Source: Vicingus serpentipes
Lineage (GTDB): Bacteria > Bacteroidota > Bacteroidia > Flavobacteriales_E > Vicingaceae
Direction: 5' to 3'
Length of the DNA stretch: 64,000 nucleotides
Assembly (NCBI GenBank): GCA_024103385.1
Contig: JAGFIT010000031.1
Location: 1 to 64,000, forward strand
The translations under genes and the position numbers were made by a program. Below, in pieces: positions 51,900 through 61,217 of this stretch. A model generated the notes under the pieces. That model was given only the letters and a program-made list of their open reading frames with translations, searched no databases and was not told where the DNA came from. Positions within the stretch are counted from its first letter, which is position 1; every line of letters begins with the position of its first letter.

Positions 51900-53355
51900 T
51901 TGATAGTCTTTTATCTCTAACTATATATTTTTTAATGAATATTTCTAAAATTACGACTAAAACGATAAACCCAAAAAATGAATTATAAGTAGATTGGTCG
52001 CCAGAATAGATAAAAAGTGGGGTAAAGGATAATGGGATTGATAATAGTAGAAGGTTAATTAATTCATGTTTTCTATGAAGAAATAGGTAATAGAGTAAAA
52101 ATAGCATAACATATCCTAATAATGGAAAGGGGAGCGTAGAAATCAAAATTCTATTAATACGTTTTAAAATTATTGAAAAGTACCAAAGAGGATCATTGGA
52201 AATATCGCTCAACACTTTTTCTTTCATTATCTCTTCATACTCATCAATTTCATCAAATTTTTTGTAGTATATTTTGTCTTCATCATAATATTCATCAAGG
52301 TGCAGTTTTCCAGAATATTTTAAGTCTAGGTTATATTTAGATTTAAGAATAGGAATAGCGTATTTATAAGCAACCCTATCGTTCCATTGATAACCATATT
52401 TATTGTCGAAATCACCTAACCCACAGAAAATAGGATGCCATAATTTATGACGTTTAATTTTTCCTCCATCATAGGTATGCCCACCGTTTTCTTTAACGAT
52501 ATTATATGCTTCAGCGAATTTTGAATCAAAATAACTACTGATATATTGTTTGCTAGCATAAAAACTACCCACAAGTAATAAAATATAAATGGGTTTTTGG
52601 ATGATTTTTAGAGATTTACTAATAAAGTATATGAATAGGGCAGAAACCAGTATGATTGATAGTTCGCCTCTTATTTCTGAAAAAACACCTATTAACAATC
52701 CACTAAAAGCAGGGGAAATGATTGCCCACGACTTAATTTTTTCATTAAAAATTAGTTTGATGTTGAGAGCGATAACTAACAACAACACAGATCCAAGTAA
52801 ACCAAAGATATTTTCATTATCAAAAATCTCATACCAGAAAAAAGGAGTTAGATTTATGGTGAAAACTAGTAGAAGTCCAAGTAACGTTTGTTCAATAGAA
52901 TGGAAAGAGATAAAACAAAAAATTAAACTCAATGTAAAACTCAAGAAATTAAAAAGTTTTACAGAAGGATTTTTAGGGCTACCTCTAATTATTGAATTGG
53001 GCAAGTACGCAAAAATTCTTGCATTCTCGCCTAACCTACTCCAGTGTTGATATTCCATAATTAAATTTTCTCCTCTTTCTTTTATTAAAGAATCAGCAGC
53101 AGCTTTCGAATAAGTTAGATTGGTATCTAAAGTAGAAAGAGGGAAAAGGTTTTTGTAATAATGAAAATAGGCAAAATGTTGACCTTTGTCGTGAGAAAAC
53201 CCAGAGGCATCTAACCTTCTTTGAATATTAGTTATAGCAACATTTTCAGATATTAAATAGAGTACAGCGTTTAATAATATGATTACTCCAATTATGAGGT
53301 ATTTAAATTGGTTTCTAGATAAAGATTGAATGAATGATTTAATTTTATTCAACAA
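51889..53355 (-). CDS. Multi-spanning membrane protein, GT-C-like candidate
   Basis: The product is about 488 residues from TTG 53355, which lies one base behind the upstream stop; an earlier TTG at 53388 would give 499 residues and overlap the GT2 gene by 32 bases. About ten membrane segments flank a hydrophilic domain (about residues 275-395) with acidic clusters and the segment HTYDGGKIKRHKLWHP. No named motif is seen. Its tight coupling to a polyprenyl-phosphate-sugar synthase-type GT2 suggests that it is the GT-C enzyme that uses that lipid-linked sugar in the periplasm. That is inference. Confidence 0.7.
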   Translation of the reverse strand: MLNKIKSFIQSLSRNQFKYLIIGVIILLNAVLYLISENVAITNIQRRLDASGFSHDKGQHFAYFHYYKNLFPLSTLDTNLTYSKAAADSLIKERGENLIMEYQHWSRLGENARIFAYLPNSIIRGSPKNPSVKLFNFLSFTLSLIFCFISFHSIEQTLLGLLLVFTINLTPFFWYEIFDNENIFGLLGSVLLLVIALNIKLIFNEKIKSWAIISPAFSGLLIGVFSEIRGELSIILVSALFIYFISKSLKIIQKPIYILLLVGSFYASKQYISSYFDSKFAEAYNIVKENGGHTYDGGKIKRHKLWHPIFCGLGDFDNKYGYQWNDRVAYKYAIPILKSKYNLDLKYSGKLHLDEYYDEDKIYYKKFDEIDEYEEIMKEKVLSDISNDPLWYFSIILKRINRILISTLPFPLLGYVMLFLLYYLFLHRKHELINLLLLSIPLSFTPLFIYSGDQSTYNSFFGFIVLVVILEIFIKKYIVRDKRLSNEF

Positions 53356-53356
53356 T

Positions 53357-54328
53357 TTATTTTGTATTTTTTTTTGATAAAGATTCAATAATATAAATTG
53401 GTCTTTGCCTTATTTCATTTAGACTTTTACCAAAATAAATGGAAAGAATTCCTATTAACAAAAATATAATAGTGAAGCATACACTTTGAAATATGATTAA
53501 TGTGGTATAACCACTAGGTGGAGTTTCTCCAAAGAAAAATATAAACAAACTATAAACAGAAATACTAGTGGTAAAAAAGATGAAAAAGAGGGAAATAAAA
53601 AGGGCTATTCTTAAGGGCTTATTAGAGAAGGTGAAGATGGCGATAAAACTGAGTTTAATTAAATTACTTAAAGAATAACTTGATTTACCATCTGCTCTAG
53701 CTGGAGCTTCAAAAGGAATCGATGTTTTTGTGAATCCGATAGTTTGGATGTAACCTCTTAAAAACCTATTATGTTCTCTAAAATTATTTTTTAATAAGTC
53801 TGCTACTCTTCTTGAAATGAGGAAGAAATCTGAAGAATTTTTTTCAAATGAATATTCGGATAATGTATTTAAAAGCTTATAAAAAAACTTAGAAAACATA
53901 TTTTTAACCATTCCATTGTCCATTCTTTTAATTCTTGTTGTGTTTACAATTTCGTAGCCATTATTATACTCCTGAATCATAGCTGGAATTAATTTAGGAG
54001 GGTGTTGTAGGTCAGCATCTAAACAAACAACAGCTTCATTTTTTGAAGAATCAATTCCTGCAATCATAGCAGCTTCATGTCCAAAATTTCTGGAAAAATT
54101 AATAGTAATGAATTCAAATTTTGAGAATTGATTGTCTTCTACTATAGATTGAATTACAGACAGACTATTGTCTTTACTGCCATCATTAACAAATACAATT
54201 TCAAAAGAAACATCATGAATACCCGATAAAACAGTGTATAATTCACGCCATAAATTGTTTAATGACGCTTCTTCATTAAATACAGAAACAACAACACTCA
54301 GACTATTCAATTTATTTTTTAGCATCAT
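53357..54328 (-). CDS. GT2 glycosyltransferase, polyprenyl-phosphate-sugar synthase type
   Basis: A 323-residue GtrB/ArnC-like protein. The catalytic domain opens SLSVVVSVFNEEASLNNLW, has the metal-binding CLDADLQHPP (DxD) and an ARADGKSSYSL segment before the membrane part. Two C-terminal membrane helices (about 230-310) match GtrB-type enzymes, which load glucose or another sugar on polyprenyl phosphate on the inner membrane. The start is a tandem ATG. It overlaps or abuts the downstream multi-spanning gene and starts 14 bases after the next GT2. Confidence 0.88.
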   Translation of the reverse strand: MMLKNKLNSLSVVVSVFNEEASLNNLWRELYTVLSGIHDVSFEIVFVNDGSKDNSLSVIQSIVEDNQFSKFEFITINFSRNFGHEAAMIAGIDSSKNEAVVCLDADLQHPPKLIPAMIQEYNNGYEIVNTTRIKRMDNGMVKNMFSKFFYKLLNTLSEYSFEKNSSDFFLISRRVADLLKNNFREHNRFLRGYIQTIGFTKTSIPFEAPARADGKSSYSLSNLIKLSFIAIFTFSNKPLRIALFISLFFIFFTTSISVYSLFIFFFGETPPSGYTTLIIFQSVCFTIIFLLIGILSIYFGKSLNEIRQRPIYIIESLSKKNTK

Positions 54329-54342
54329 TTTTATAAAAAATA

Positions 54343-55359
54343 TTATCTTGACAATTGGGTATTTCTTTTATTAGGAAATCGATTAAATAATGTAAAATCA
54401 AAAATGCCTTTTAAATAACCTAATCCATAACTAAAGTGAAGTATGAAAAAGGTAAAACTAGTTAAAAACAATGTTTTTTTCTTTTTAACTAGTTTAAAAG
54501 AAAAGATTAAACTCATTAATAAATAAAGTACAATAACCGAGACGAAAAGAATAAAGAAGAAAATATGTATAAAAGAAGTTATCATCCCTATAAAAATAAA
54601 CAAAACAAAAAATAGAGGGACTATTTGTCTTATTGTAGTAATTGTTTGGTGTTTTTTGTTAACGAACATTTTCCAATAACCATACTGGTAATACTGTTTA
54701 AATAGTTTGGAAAAAGATGATCTTACATAGTACTTAGATTTTATCTTGTTCGATAGATAAATTTTAAATCCATTTTTTATTAATCGATAATTAAATTCAT
54801 CATCTTGATTTCTAACTAACTCTTCATCAAAATAACCAATTTGCTCAAACACTTCTTTTTTATATGCCCCAAATGCAACAGTATCTACATATCCATTTTT
54901 GTTGCCAGTTCTAAAATGAGCATTACCTACGCCAAAAGGAGAAGCCATAGCGATTCCTATTATTTCTGCAGTTTTGTTTTCATAAAAATTTTCGATAACA
55001 CCACCAGTACATCCAATCTTTTCTTCTGAGAATAATAATGTTATATTTTCGCTTATAAAGTTGGGGTCAATTTCAGCATGTGCGCCTAAAATAATTTTAA
55101 CATCATCTTGAGAAGCTTTTAATCCTAAATTTAATGCATAAGGGGTCGTTTGTTCATGGTTGTCAATTAGATGTATGTTTTTATTTTGATGTACCAGCGT
55201 TTTTATAATGTTTCGTGTTTGATCATCACTCAAGCCATCGCAGACATATATAGCTATAAGTTCTTTTGGGTAATTGGAATTTAAAATAGAGTCAATACAT
55301 TTTTTAATGTATTTTTCTTCATTTCTACATGGGATTATTATGGATACTGTTTTATTCAA
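54343..55359 (-). CDS. GT2 glycosyltransferase, ExoA-like, membrane-attached
   Basis: A 338-residue GT-A enzyme starting at TTG 55359 (TVSIIIPCRNEEKYI follows directly). Key parts are the nucleotide-sugar site CDGLSDDQT, the GAHAEIDPNFI segment in place of the usual DxD, and the catalytic-loop QDDEFNYRLIKNG. Three hydrophobic C-terminal segments (about 240-325) place it on the membrane. Similar enzymes such as ExoA build succinoglycan-like repeats. It overlaps the preceding gene by 8 bases. Sugar and linkage unknown. Confidence 0.87.
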   Translation of the reverse strand: MNKTVSIIIPCRNEEKYIKKCIDSILNSNYPKELIAIYVCDGLSDDQTRNIIKTLVHQNKNIHLIDNHEQTTPYALNLGLKASQDDVKIILGAHAEIDPNFISENITLLFSEEKIGCTGGVIENFYENKTAEIIGIAMASPFGVGNAHFRTGNKNGYVDTVAFGAYKKEVFEQIGYFDEELVRNQDDEFNYRLIKNGFKIYLSNKIKSKYYVRSSFSKLFKQYYQYGYWKMFVNKKHQTITTIRQIVPLFFVLFIFIGMITSFIHIFFFILFVSVIVLYLLMSLIFSFKLVKKKKTLFLTSFTFFILHFSYGLGYLKGIFDFTLFNRFPNKRNTQLSR

Positions 55360-56464
55360 TTAACGAGGAATAAAAATTAAGTAATTTGTTCTCTTCGATG
55401 CTCCAATTGTATTTTTCTTTGACGAGTTTTTTTCCGTTTCTACCCATAATGCTAGCCAATTCAGGATTATTGAGGATATATTCTATCGCCTCTTTAATTT
55501 CTTTAGGATTCAAGGGGTTCACGCAAATCCCACATTCATTGTTTTCAATAATACTCTTCCATAAAGGAAAGTTAGAAGCAATAATCGGCAATCCAGCAGC
55601 CATGTACTCAAACATTTTCACGGGTAAAGCCTCTATGTAATTGATAACAGGATGAAGGGTAACAAGTCCTAACTTAGATTTAGCGTACACTTCTTTTACT
55701 TCTTTTCTGTTTATAAATCCTAGTTCTTCTACCTTTCGCCATCCTTTTAATTGACAAACTTCTTCTCTTAAACCATTTTCAAGAAAATCACCTGCAATAA
55801 GTAATTTTAAATCTAACGATTCAATGCTATTGACAATTTCTTTAATTCCTCTAATTTTAGTAATACCACCGACATAACAAATAATGTTTTCTTTTTTAGT
55901 GTTATAATCAATATTTAATAATAACTCATTAAGAATAGGAAAGTTATTAATGCTGATAGTATTTTTATTAACCCTCAAAAAACGTTCTTTTATATGAGGG
56001 GTAGCTGTTATTATACCATCTAATTTTGAAGCTATTTTGTTTTCGAAGTATTCAACAAATATTGATAGAGGATATTTGATAATAGGATTTATATAAGGTT
56101 TTGAAAGTATTTGACGAGGTAAATCTTCATGTACATCATAAATTACTTTTTTTCCTTTTCTTTTAAGTTTTTTTGCAATACGTAATATTTCAGGGTCATG
56201 AAAATGATAGATGTCGGCATCAACCTCCATTGCTTTTTTGTATAGTTGATTTACTGCTTTAGTAAAACGTTGTCTTCTATTTTTATAAGTTACAGGAACA
56301 CCAATAATTTTCACATCATTAATGAAATCGTTATTACCATTAATAACCAATAGGGTAACATCGTATTTTTTGGCTAAAGAGGAACATTCTTTATGGAATA
56401 TCCGAACATCAGTTGTTTGATGAACTGATGTTAAATGGCAAATATGTATTTTTTTATTGGGCAC
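55352..56464 (-). CDS. GT4-type glycosyltransferase
   Basis: A 370-residue GT-B enzyme of the GT4 class, starting at GTG 56464. The N-terminal Rossmann domain begins HICHLTSVHQTTDVRIF. The C-terminal donor domain has ICYVGGITKIRGIKEIV and the acidic-pocket segment MFEYMAAGLPIIASNFPLW, which includes the nucleotide-sugar-binding E-x7-E-like region. A retaining mechanism is expected. It overlaps the flippase by 11 bases. Acceptor and donor unknown. A short spacing to the ExoA-like gene implies that the two act on the same repeat unit. Confidence 0.88.
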   Translation of the reverse strand: MPNKKIHICHLTSVHQTTDVRIFHKECSSLAKKYDVTLLVINGNNDFINDVKIIGVPVTYKNRRQRFTKAVNQLYKKAMEVDADIYHFHDPEILRIAKKLKRKGKKVIYDVHEDLPRQILSKPYINPIIKYPLSIFVEYFENKIASKLDGIITATPHIKERFLRVNKNTISINNFPILNELLLNIDYNTKKENIICYVGGITKIRGIKEIVNSIESLDLKLLIAGDFLENGLREEVCQLKGWRKVEELGFINRKEVKEVYAKSKLGLVTLHPVINYIEALPVKMFEYMAAGLPIIASNFPLWKSIIENNECGICVNPLNPKEIKEAIEYILNNPELASIMGRNGKKLVKEKYNWSIEENKLLNFYSSLIE

Positions 56465-57731
56465 TATTTAGCAATTGATTGTCATGTTGTTTAGCTACAA
56501 AAAGGATTAAAGTATAGTAAATAGTATAAGCAAGCAAATCCATAAGAACATATATCCTTAAAAATTTTTCCAATGAATAATTATTTAGAAAAAAGAGCAT
56601 ACAGATGATGACGAAATAAAAAAACTGCCAGATACTGCTCATTTTTATTTTTTCAAGAGATATAAACACAGAGCTAAGAGGAGATACGATGAATTTAATG
56701 GCATAAGCAAATACTAAAATTTTAGATATTTCTCCTGAGTATCCCCATTCAGAACCAAAAGCAAATTCAAATAACGGGTTCCCAAAAAGTATAATGATGA
56801 TGATGCCTAAAACACTTATTATAGATAAACTCAAGCTTGTTTTTACAATAAGAGGCAATACAAACTGGTTATAATTCCTGTTTTCAGCAATTTTTTGTAG
56901 TAATACTTGGGAAATGGTAATAGAAATTAAAGCAATAGGTAAGGCCAACATCTGTCTACTTAAATCTACATAACCAGTAATTTCTTGAGAATAAAACTTA
57001 TTTATAATAATAATGGGAAGAAACAAACCAATAGTGTTTAGTAGAGAGGGTAGGGCACTATATATGGGGAAGTTATTGTATTTTTTTAATATTTTTTTAA
57101 TATTTTTTAAATTGAACGTCAGTCTTAATTCAGTTTTTTGAGATTGTTTTAAACCTATTAGAAAATTGGACAAGTCACCTATAATGGTTCCTATGATTAA
57201 ACCTTTTCCTATTGTTGTTAATCCTAAACCTAATTGAATAGTCCCTTCAGCTAATCTTCTTACCACTTTATTAACGGAAGATTTTTTAAATTCTTTTTTT
57301 CTTATTAACCAATTATTCAAAGCTCTATATGAAGAGATGAGAAAGATACTTAGAGGTACAAAATAAATCCAAGTATTCATTTCAGGAGGAAAATCAAAAT
57401 AGTTGATAATGTAATTTCCTGATAAAAGAAAGGTAATTAGTAGTAGACTATTGAAAACAAAACTAAACAAGATAGCTCCCAATGCTAAGTGATTGGCTTC
57501 TTCATCTTCTTTTGGTAACACAACAGTTGTTTCATATTTTCCTGCAGCTACTACTACTATGATGCTAAAAACACTTGAATAAATGGCCAACACCCCAAAA
57601 TCCTCTGGGGTATATATTCTTCTTAAAAATGGTTGTAAAGCAATAGGAATAAGTTGGGCAACAGCCGTCCCAGAAATTAGGGTAAGTGTGTTTTTCAGTA
57701 ATTCTGATTTATTTAATAGCTTTTTTAACAT
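56454..57731 (-). CDS. Wzx-like polysaccharide flippase, copy 1
   Basis: A 425-residue MOP-superfamily protein with 12-14 membrane segments. The N-terminal pattern LTLISGTAVAQLIPIALQPF followed by RRIYTPEDFGVLAIYSS is the usual Wzx start. No soluble domain is present. It would translocate undecaprenyl-linked oligosaccharides across the inner membrane. A second flippase gene lies just upstream (57816-59081), and the 84 bases between them carry a double hairpin. Having two flippases in one locus is unusual; either each has a different substrate or one is not a glycan flippase. Confidence 0.88.
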   Translation of the reverse strand: MLKKLLNKSELLKNTLTLISGTAVAQLIPIALQPFLRRIYTPEDFGVLAIYSSVFSIIVVVAAGKYETTVVLPKEDEEANHLALGAILFSFVFNSLLLITFLLSGNYIINYFDFPPEMNTWIYFVPLSIFLISSYRALNNWLIRKKEFKKSSVNKVVRRLAEGTIQLGLGLTTIGKGLIIGTIIGDLSNFLIGLKQSQKTELRLTFNLKNIKKILKKYNNFPIYSALPSLLNTIGLFLPIIIINKFYSQEITGYVDLSRQMLALPIALISITISQVLLQKIAENRNYNQFVLPLIVKTSLSLSIISVLGIIIIILFGNPLFEFAFGSEWGYSGEISKILVFAYAIKFIVSPLSSVFISLEKIKMSSIWQFFYFVIICMLFFLNNYSLEKFLRIYVLMDLLAYTIYYTLILFVAKQHDNQLLNSAQ

Positions 57732-57750
57732 TATTGTAAAGGTGGTTGTA

Positions 57751-57804
57751 AATAAATTAAGATTAACCTTGATAGTCTTAATTTATTCAACATCAAATGT
57801 TGAA
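57751..57804. other. Double hairpin between two flippase genes
   Basis: Two perfect inverted repeats lie back to back in an 84-base gap. The first pairs AATAAATTAAGA (57751-57762) with TCTTAATTTATT (57776-57787) around a 13-base loop. The second pairs TTCAACAT (57786-57793) with ATGTTGAA (57797-57804) around CAA. They share two bases. No T tract follows, so neither is a typical terminator. Possible uses are processing, attenuation or protein binding. Confidence 0.6.
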
Positions 57805-57815
57805 ATCAAAAGACC

Positions 57816-59081
57816 TTAAATATGTAAGTTACAATATTTTCGAGCAAATAATTTAATGAAAATCATTTGAGCAATGTAAGAAAGAGCAGTACCTATAGCA
57901 GCTCCATATAATCCAATCCATTGGATAAAAATAAAGTTTCCAATGACGTTAACTACAAATAGGATTAAAAAAAGTAATGATTGTATATGAGGTAATTTCA
58001 TTTGGTTAAACATCATTGTTAGAGGTAAATAACCTGATGATAAAACAATAGCAGCCACCAAAATAGCATATAGAATCCAATAAGTCATAAAATAGTCTTT
58101 AATACCAAGAACAAATAATCCAAAGGGATAAAGGACTATTGTGAGTAGTGCAAGACCTCCAATGATTTTATAAAAAGAGATAATATTTTTCTTTAACAAA
58201 ATATTGAATTGCTTAGAAACATTTTTCATTACAGAAGCTTTTGTAATGATAGGGTTGATATTGTTTCTAAATACAACCGGTATTTGAAGAATTCCTTCTG
58301 CAATTGCTAATACAAAACTATAAATTCCAACATTTTGATCGGTTGTGAAATAGCCTAACATAATGACATCCACACGCGTATTAATATCTAATAATAAGTT
58401 TCCAATAAAAGCGTTTCGTCCAAAGTTAAAATGTTCTTTAATGAAAGATAATGAAGACGAATTGAATTTGAATGTGAAAAATTTTGAAGTGTAGATAATT
58501 AAGATTAGGAAAAGTATTAATTCAGGAATTGCAAATATAGTTGTGATTAATGAGGAGTCATCTACGAAAAAGATTAAACAACATAATGTGGTAAACATCA
58601 AGAAGAATCTTAAAAAAGTAAAGAGCGCAAATGATTTCATTCTTCTTACTCCATTAATATAAGCTAATAATACTTTGTTTAGAGAAAAGAACACAATACC
58701 CCATAGACAGGAATACAAACCTTGATTAACATCTTTACTATCAAAAAAAGAGGCAACAAGATTCGTAAAAGGATAACATGAAAGGGTAATTATTGTAGCA
58801 GTAATTAAAACTAAAACTAATGAAGAGGTCATTACTTCATCTACTTTTTCTTTATTTTTAAAAAATCTAGGAATGTATTGTTGCACAGACAAATGAATAC
58901 CAAAGGCAGCAATTTGTGCTATAATAATATATACCGCATATGATTGATTGAAAACACCTAAAACATCCTCTCCGTAGTAGTGAATAATTATAGTATTAAT
59001 TAAGATGTACAATGCACCACTAATTCCTACAGAAAATAGATTAAACAACGAATCAATTGAAAATTTACTTTTATTTATCAT
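57816..59081 (-). CDS. Wzx-like polysaccharide flippase, copy 2
   Basis: A 421-residue multi-spanning protein of the oligosaccharide-flippase (MOP) family with about 12-14 membrane segments. The core shows the HYYGEDVLGVFNQSYAVYII and the late GLYGAAIGTALSYIAQ motifs of these transporters. It diverges clearly from the other flippase in the locus, with no shared long motifs visible. The ATG overlaps the upstream stop by 4 bases (ATGA). Its stop is 12 bases from the hairpin pair that separates the two copies. Substrate unknown. Confidence 0.87.
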   Translation of the reverse strand: MINKSKFSIDSLFNLFSVGISGALYILINTIIIHYYGEDVLGVFNQSYAVYIIIAQIAAFGIHLSVQQYIPRFFKNKEKVDEVMTSSLVLVLITATIITLSCYPFTNLVASFFDSKDVNQGLYSCLWGIVFFSLNKVLLAYINGVRRMKSFALFTFLRFFLMFTTLCCLIFFVDDSSLITTIFAIPELILFLILIIYTSKFFTFKFNSSSLSFIKEHFNFGRNAFIGNLLLDINTRVDVIMLGYFTTDQNVGIYSFVLAIAEGILQIPVVFRNNINPIITKASVMKNVSKQFNILLKKNIISFYKIIGGLALLTIVLYPFGLFVLGIKDYFMTYWILYAILVAAIVLSSGYLPLTMMFNQMKLPHIQSLLFLILFVVNVIGNFIFIQWIGLYGAAIGTALSYIAQMIFIKLFARKYCNLHI

Positions 59082-60124
59082 TGTTTATCTTCTTTAATTT
59101 TAAAGAGCTGATAGGTAGAATAATTTTGCTCGATTAAATCACATTCCTCTTCTAAGAACGAATGAAATTCATCAAAATATTTATTGTAAGGTTCGTAGGT
59201 ATAAATATAACCAACATTCATAGAGTCTGTCAGAAACCTTTTTACTTCTTGGTTATTTCTGTTTTTAAACAAAGGGTATTGCCCATTATTATCAAAAATT
59301 AAATCGTCACCAGACCAATAATAAAGTGCATTTACATTAGTATAATAATAAATTGATGGGAGGTTATTGGTCATTATTCTTTTTTCATTTTTAAGATGAT
59401 TTTCTTTAATGAAATCAAATATTTTTAGTTGAGAATATTTTGGATAATCCAGATAAAATTTGGAATTGTGTTTGTAATCTGGCAAGTGGCTATTAATAAT
59501 TGCCATTTTTAATGCTTTTAATGAAGATGTTTTACTTTGTTTCCATTTTATCTTAGTGCCATTATTTATACCTGAATATTTTTGATTTGTTAGGTGTTCT
59601 TTGTAGAAGGAATCGTTGAATTTTAATAAAAAAATTTCCTTACTAAAGTAGAAGATAGAAATGAATAATAAGAAATAAGGGACACTTTTTGTGTAGCTTT
59701 TTAAAGTAGAGGAGTGGGTTAAGCTCCATATAGAATAAAATAGGTAAACAGTCGATACTGGAAAAATCGTCAATGAATACCTAGGGTTAAAGAACCCTTT
59801 AATGCCAATTAATGCCAAAATAGTTAGGTATAAAAATAAAAAGGCTTTTTCCCATTGTTTTTGTTTTTTGTAATTCAATACATCCTTAATAAGAAAAGGG
59901 ATAATTAGTAAATTTAAAACTCCAAAATGTTTCATTCGAAAAAATTGCCCTAAAAAACCATTAAAGATTAATTTATCGGTAGTCTCAATTTCTCGGTGAA
60001 CCATATTGATATCAGCGTCTACAATTTCTCTTGTAAGAATGGTATATATAATTTCGCTTATTACTATAAAAATAATAGTAACGATGCTGAGGGTTAATAT
60101 TGGTTTCTTGCTTATTGAAATCAT
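59078..60124 (-). CDS. Membrane protein with soluble C-terminal domain, possible GT-C second half
   Basis: The product is 348 residues from ATG 60124, which shares a base with the upstream stop (TGATG). Four or five membrane segments fill about residues 8-180, including the NPRYSLTIFPVSTVYLFYS segment that resembles the last helices of ArnT/GT-C enzymes. A soluble domain of about 160 residues follows, with DYPKYSQLKIFDFI and YYWSGDDLIFDNNGQYP. It has no N-terminal catalytic acidic motif of its own, whereas the gene just upstream does, so the pair may work as one enzyme. That proposal is inference. Confidence 0.65.
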   Translation of the reverse strand: MISISKKPILTLSIVTIIFIVISEIIYTILTREIVDADINMVHREIETTDKLIFNGFLGQFFRMKHFGVLNLLIIPFLIKDVLNYKKQKQWEKAFLFLYLTILALIGIKGFFNPRYSLTIFPVSTVYLFYSIWSLTHSSTLKSYTKSVPYFLLFISIFYFSKEIFLLKFNDSFYKEHLTNQKYSGINNGTKIKWKQSKTSSLKALKMAIINSHLPDYKHNSKFYLDYPKYSQLKIFDFIKENHLKNEKRIMTNNLPSIYYYTNVNALYYWSGDDLIFDNNGQYPLFKNRNNQEVKRFLTDSMNVGYIYTYEPYNKYFDEFHSFLEEECDLIEQNYSTYQLFKIKEDKQ

Positions 60125-61212
60125 CAATAAAAATCTATCTCTTTAAAAATCCAGCCTGTTCCATGTACTATATCAATTATATAATGAATTTCACCAAAGA
60201 GTAAAACTAAAACTGTGTAGAGTAATAAAAATTTACTTTTATATATCCAATCTTTTTGAATGTAAAGGAATAGTCCAGCACCAATAATAACAGAAATAAT
60301 GACCCCTAATGAATGAGTGAAACCTGAGGTTCCAGCAAAAAAAGAAAGTAAAACTAGTAACTTAAGGTTAGGGTTGTTAATTTGTTGTAAAGTAAAAAGA
60401 AAAGAAAGGCTGAAAAAGAACATTCTGTAAGAATCAATATGAAAATAAGAAATAGAAGTCAAATATCCTTTTGCTAAACATAAAACACATACAATTGAAA
60501 AAGCATAAACAACATTCATGTACCTCTTTGTCCAATAATAAATAATTAGAAGTAGAAGAATGCCATAAAAGAGTGTTAGACTTTTAAAATAGAGGTCGTA
60601 TCCAAAAAAGAATAAATCGTCTACCATTTTTTCTAAAGTAACTTGCAGTGGAAATGACCAGCCATGTAAACCTACATAATAGAAACCTGTTTTAGGGTAA
60701 TATCTATGAGCAACGTATTCTATTGCTTTGTCATGAAAGATGTAATCTCCTTGAGTCATATATTCTAAAACATCATGTCCAGGTATTTGAGTTAATAAAA
60801 TATTTTTTACTCCAAATACCATCACTATTAATAATATCCCTATAAGGACATTATTAGTATCATAAAAATAGTTTTTCAACCCTTTTTTTAGTTGAAAAAT
60901 AGTCAGACCGTTAACGAATAACGATTTTACAATTTGTAAAAAGATGGAAATAGCTTTAAGATTTACAAATATTAAGGAAACAAAAAACAATAAAATAATA
61001 GAGAGGTATATGGAAGAAGTAAGACTTGGAATAATTAATAATAGATAATATATTACCAATGAAGCTAATGCAGGTCCAAGACCTAAAGCATAAAGGAAAT
61101 TTACTTTGTTATTTTCTGGATCTGTTGATAATCGAGTAATCACAGAAAAAGATGCCAACCCACCGATTCCAATAAAAAAGAGAATTTTGCATATGAGTAG
61201 GAGGAATACCAT
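60124..61212 (-). CDS. Membrane protein, possible GT-C first half
   Basis: A 362-residue protein with about nine to ten membrane segments and no soluble domain. A periplasmic loop (about 145-190) reads IPGHDVLEYMTQGDYIFHDK and contains the acidic Asp/Glu pattern seen in the first loop of GT-C glycosyltransferases. The protein ends at residue 362 with GWIFKEIDFY, about where GT-C enzymes continue with further helices and a soluble domain, both of which the next gene supplies. I do not recognise a named family. The stop codon shares a base with the next ATG, so the two are translationally coupled. Confidence 0.65.
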   Translation of the reverse strand: MVFLLLICKILFFIGIGGLASFSVITRLSTDPENNKVNFLYALGLGPALASLVIYYLLLIIPSLTSSIYLSIILLFFVSLIFVNLKAISIFLQIVKSLFVNGLTIFQLKKGLKNYFYDTNNVLIGILLIVMVFGVKNILLTQIPGHDVLEYMTQGDYIFHDKAIEYVAHRYYPKTGFYYVGLHGWSFPLQVTLEKMVDDLFFFGYDLYFKSLTLFYGILLLLIIYYWTKRYMNVVYAFSIVCVLCLAKGYLTSISYFHIDSYRMFFFSLSFLFTLQQINNPNLKLLVLLSFFAGTSGFTHSLGVIISVIIGAGLFLYIQKDWIYKSKFLLLYTVLVLLFGEIHYIIDIVHGTGWIFKEIDFY

Positions 61213-61217
61213 AGCAG

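Noticed and set aside
59078-61212. A sequencing frameshift splitting one gene at 60124
   Set aside because: The downstream frame has an in-frame TAA just before its start and the junction is a regular TGATG overlap, so two coupled genes are more likely.
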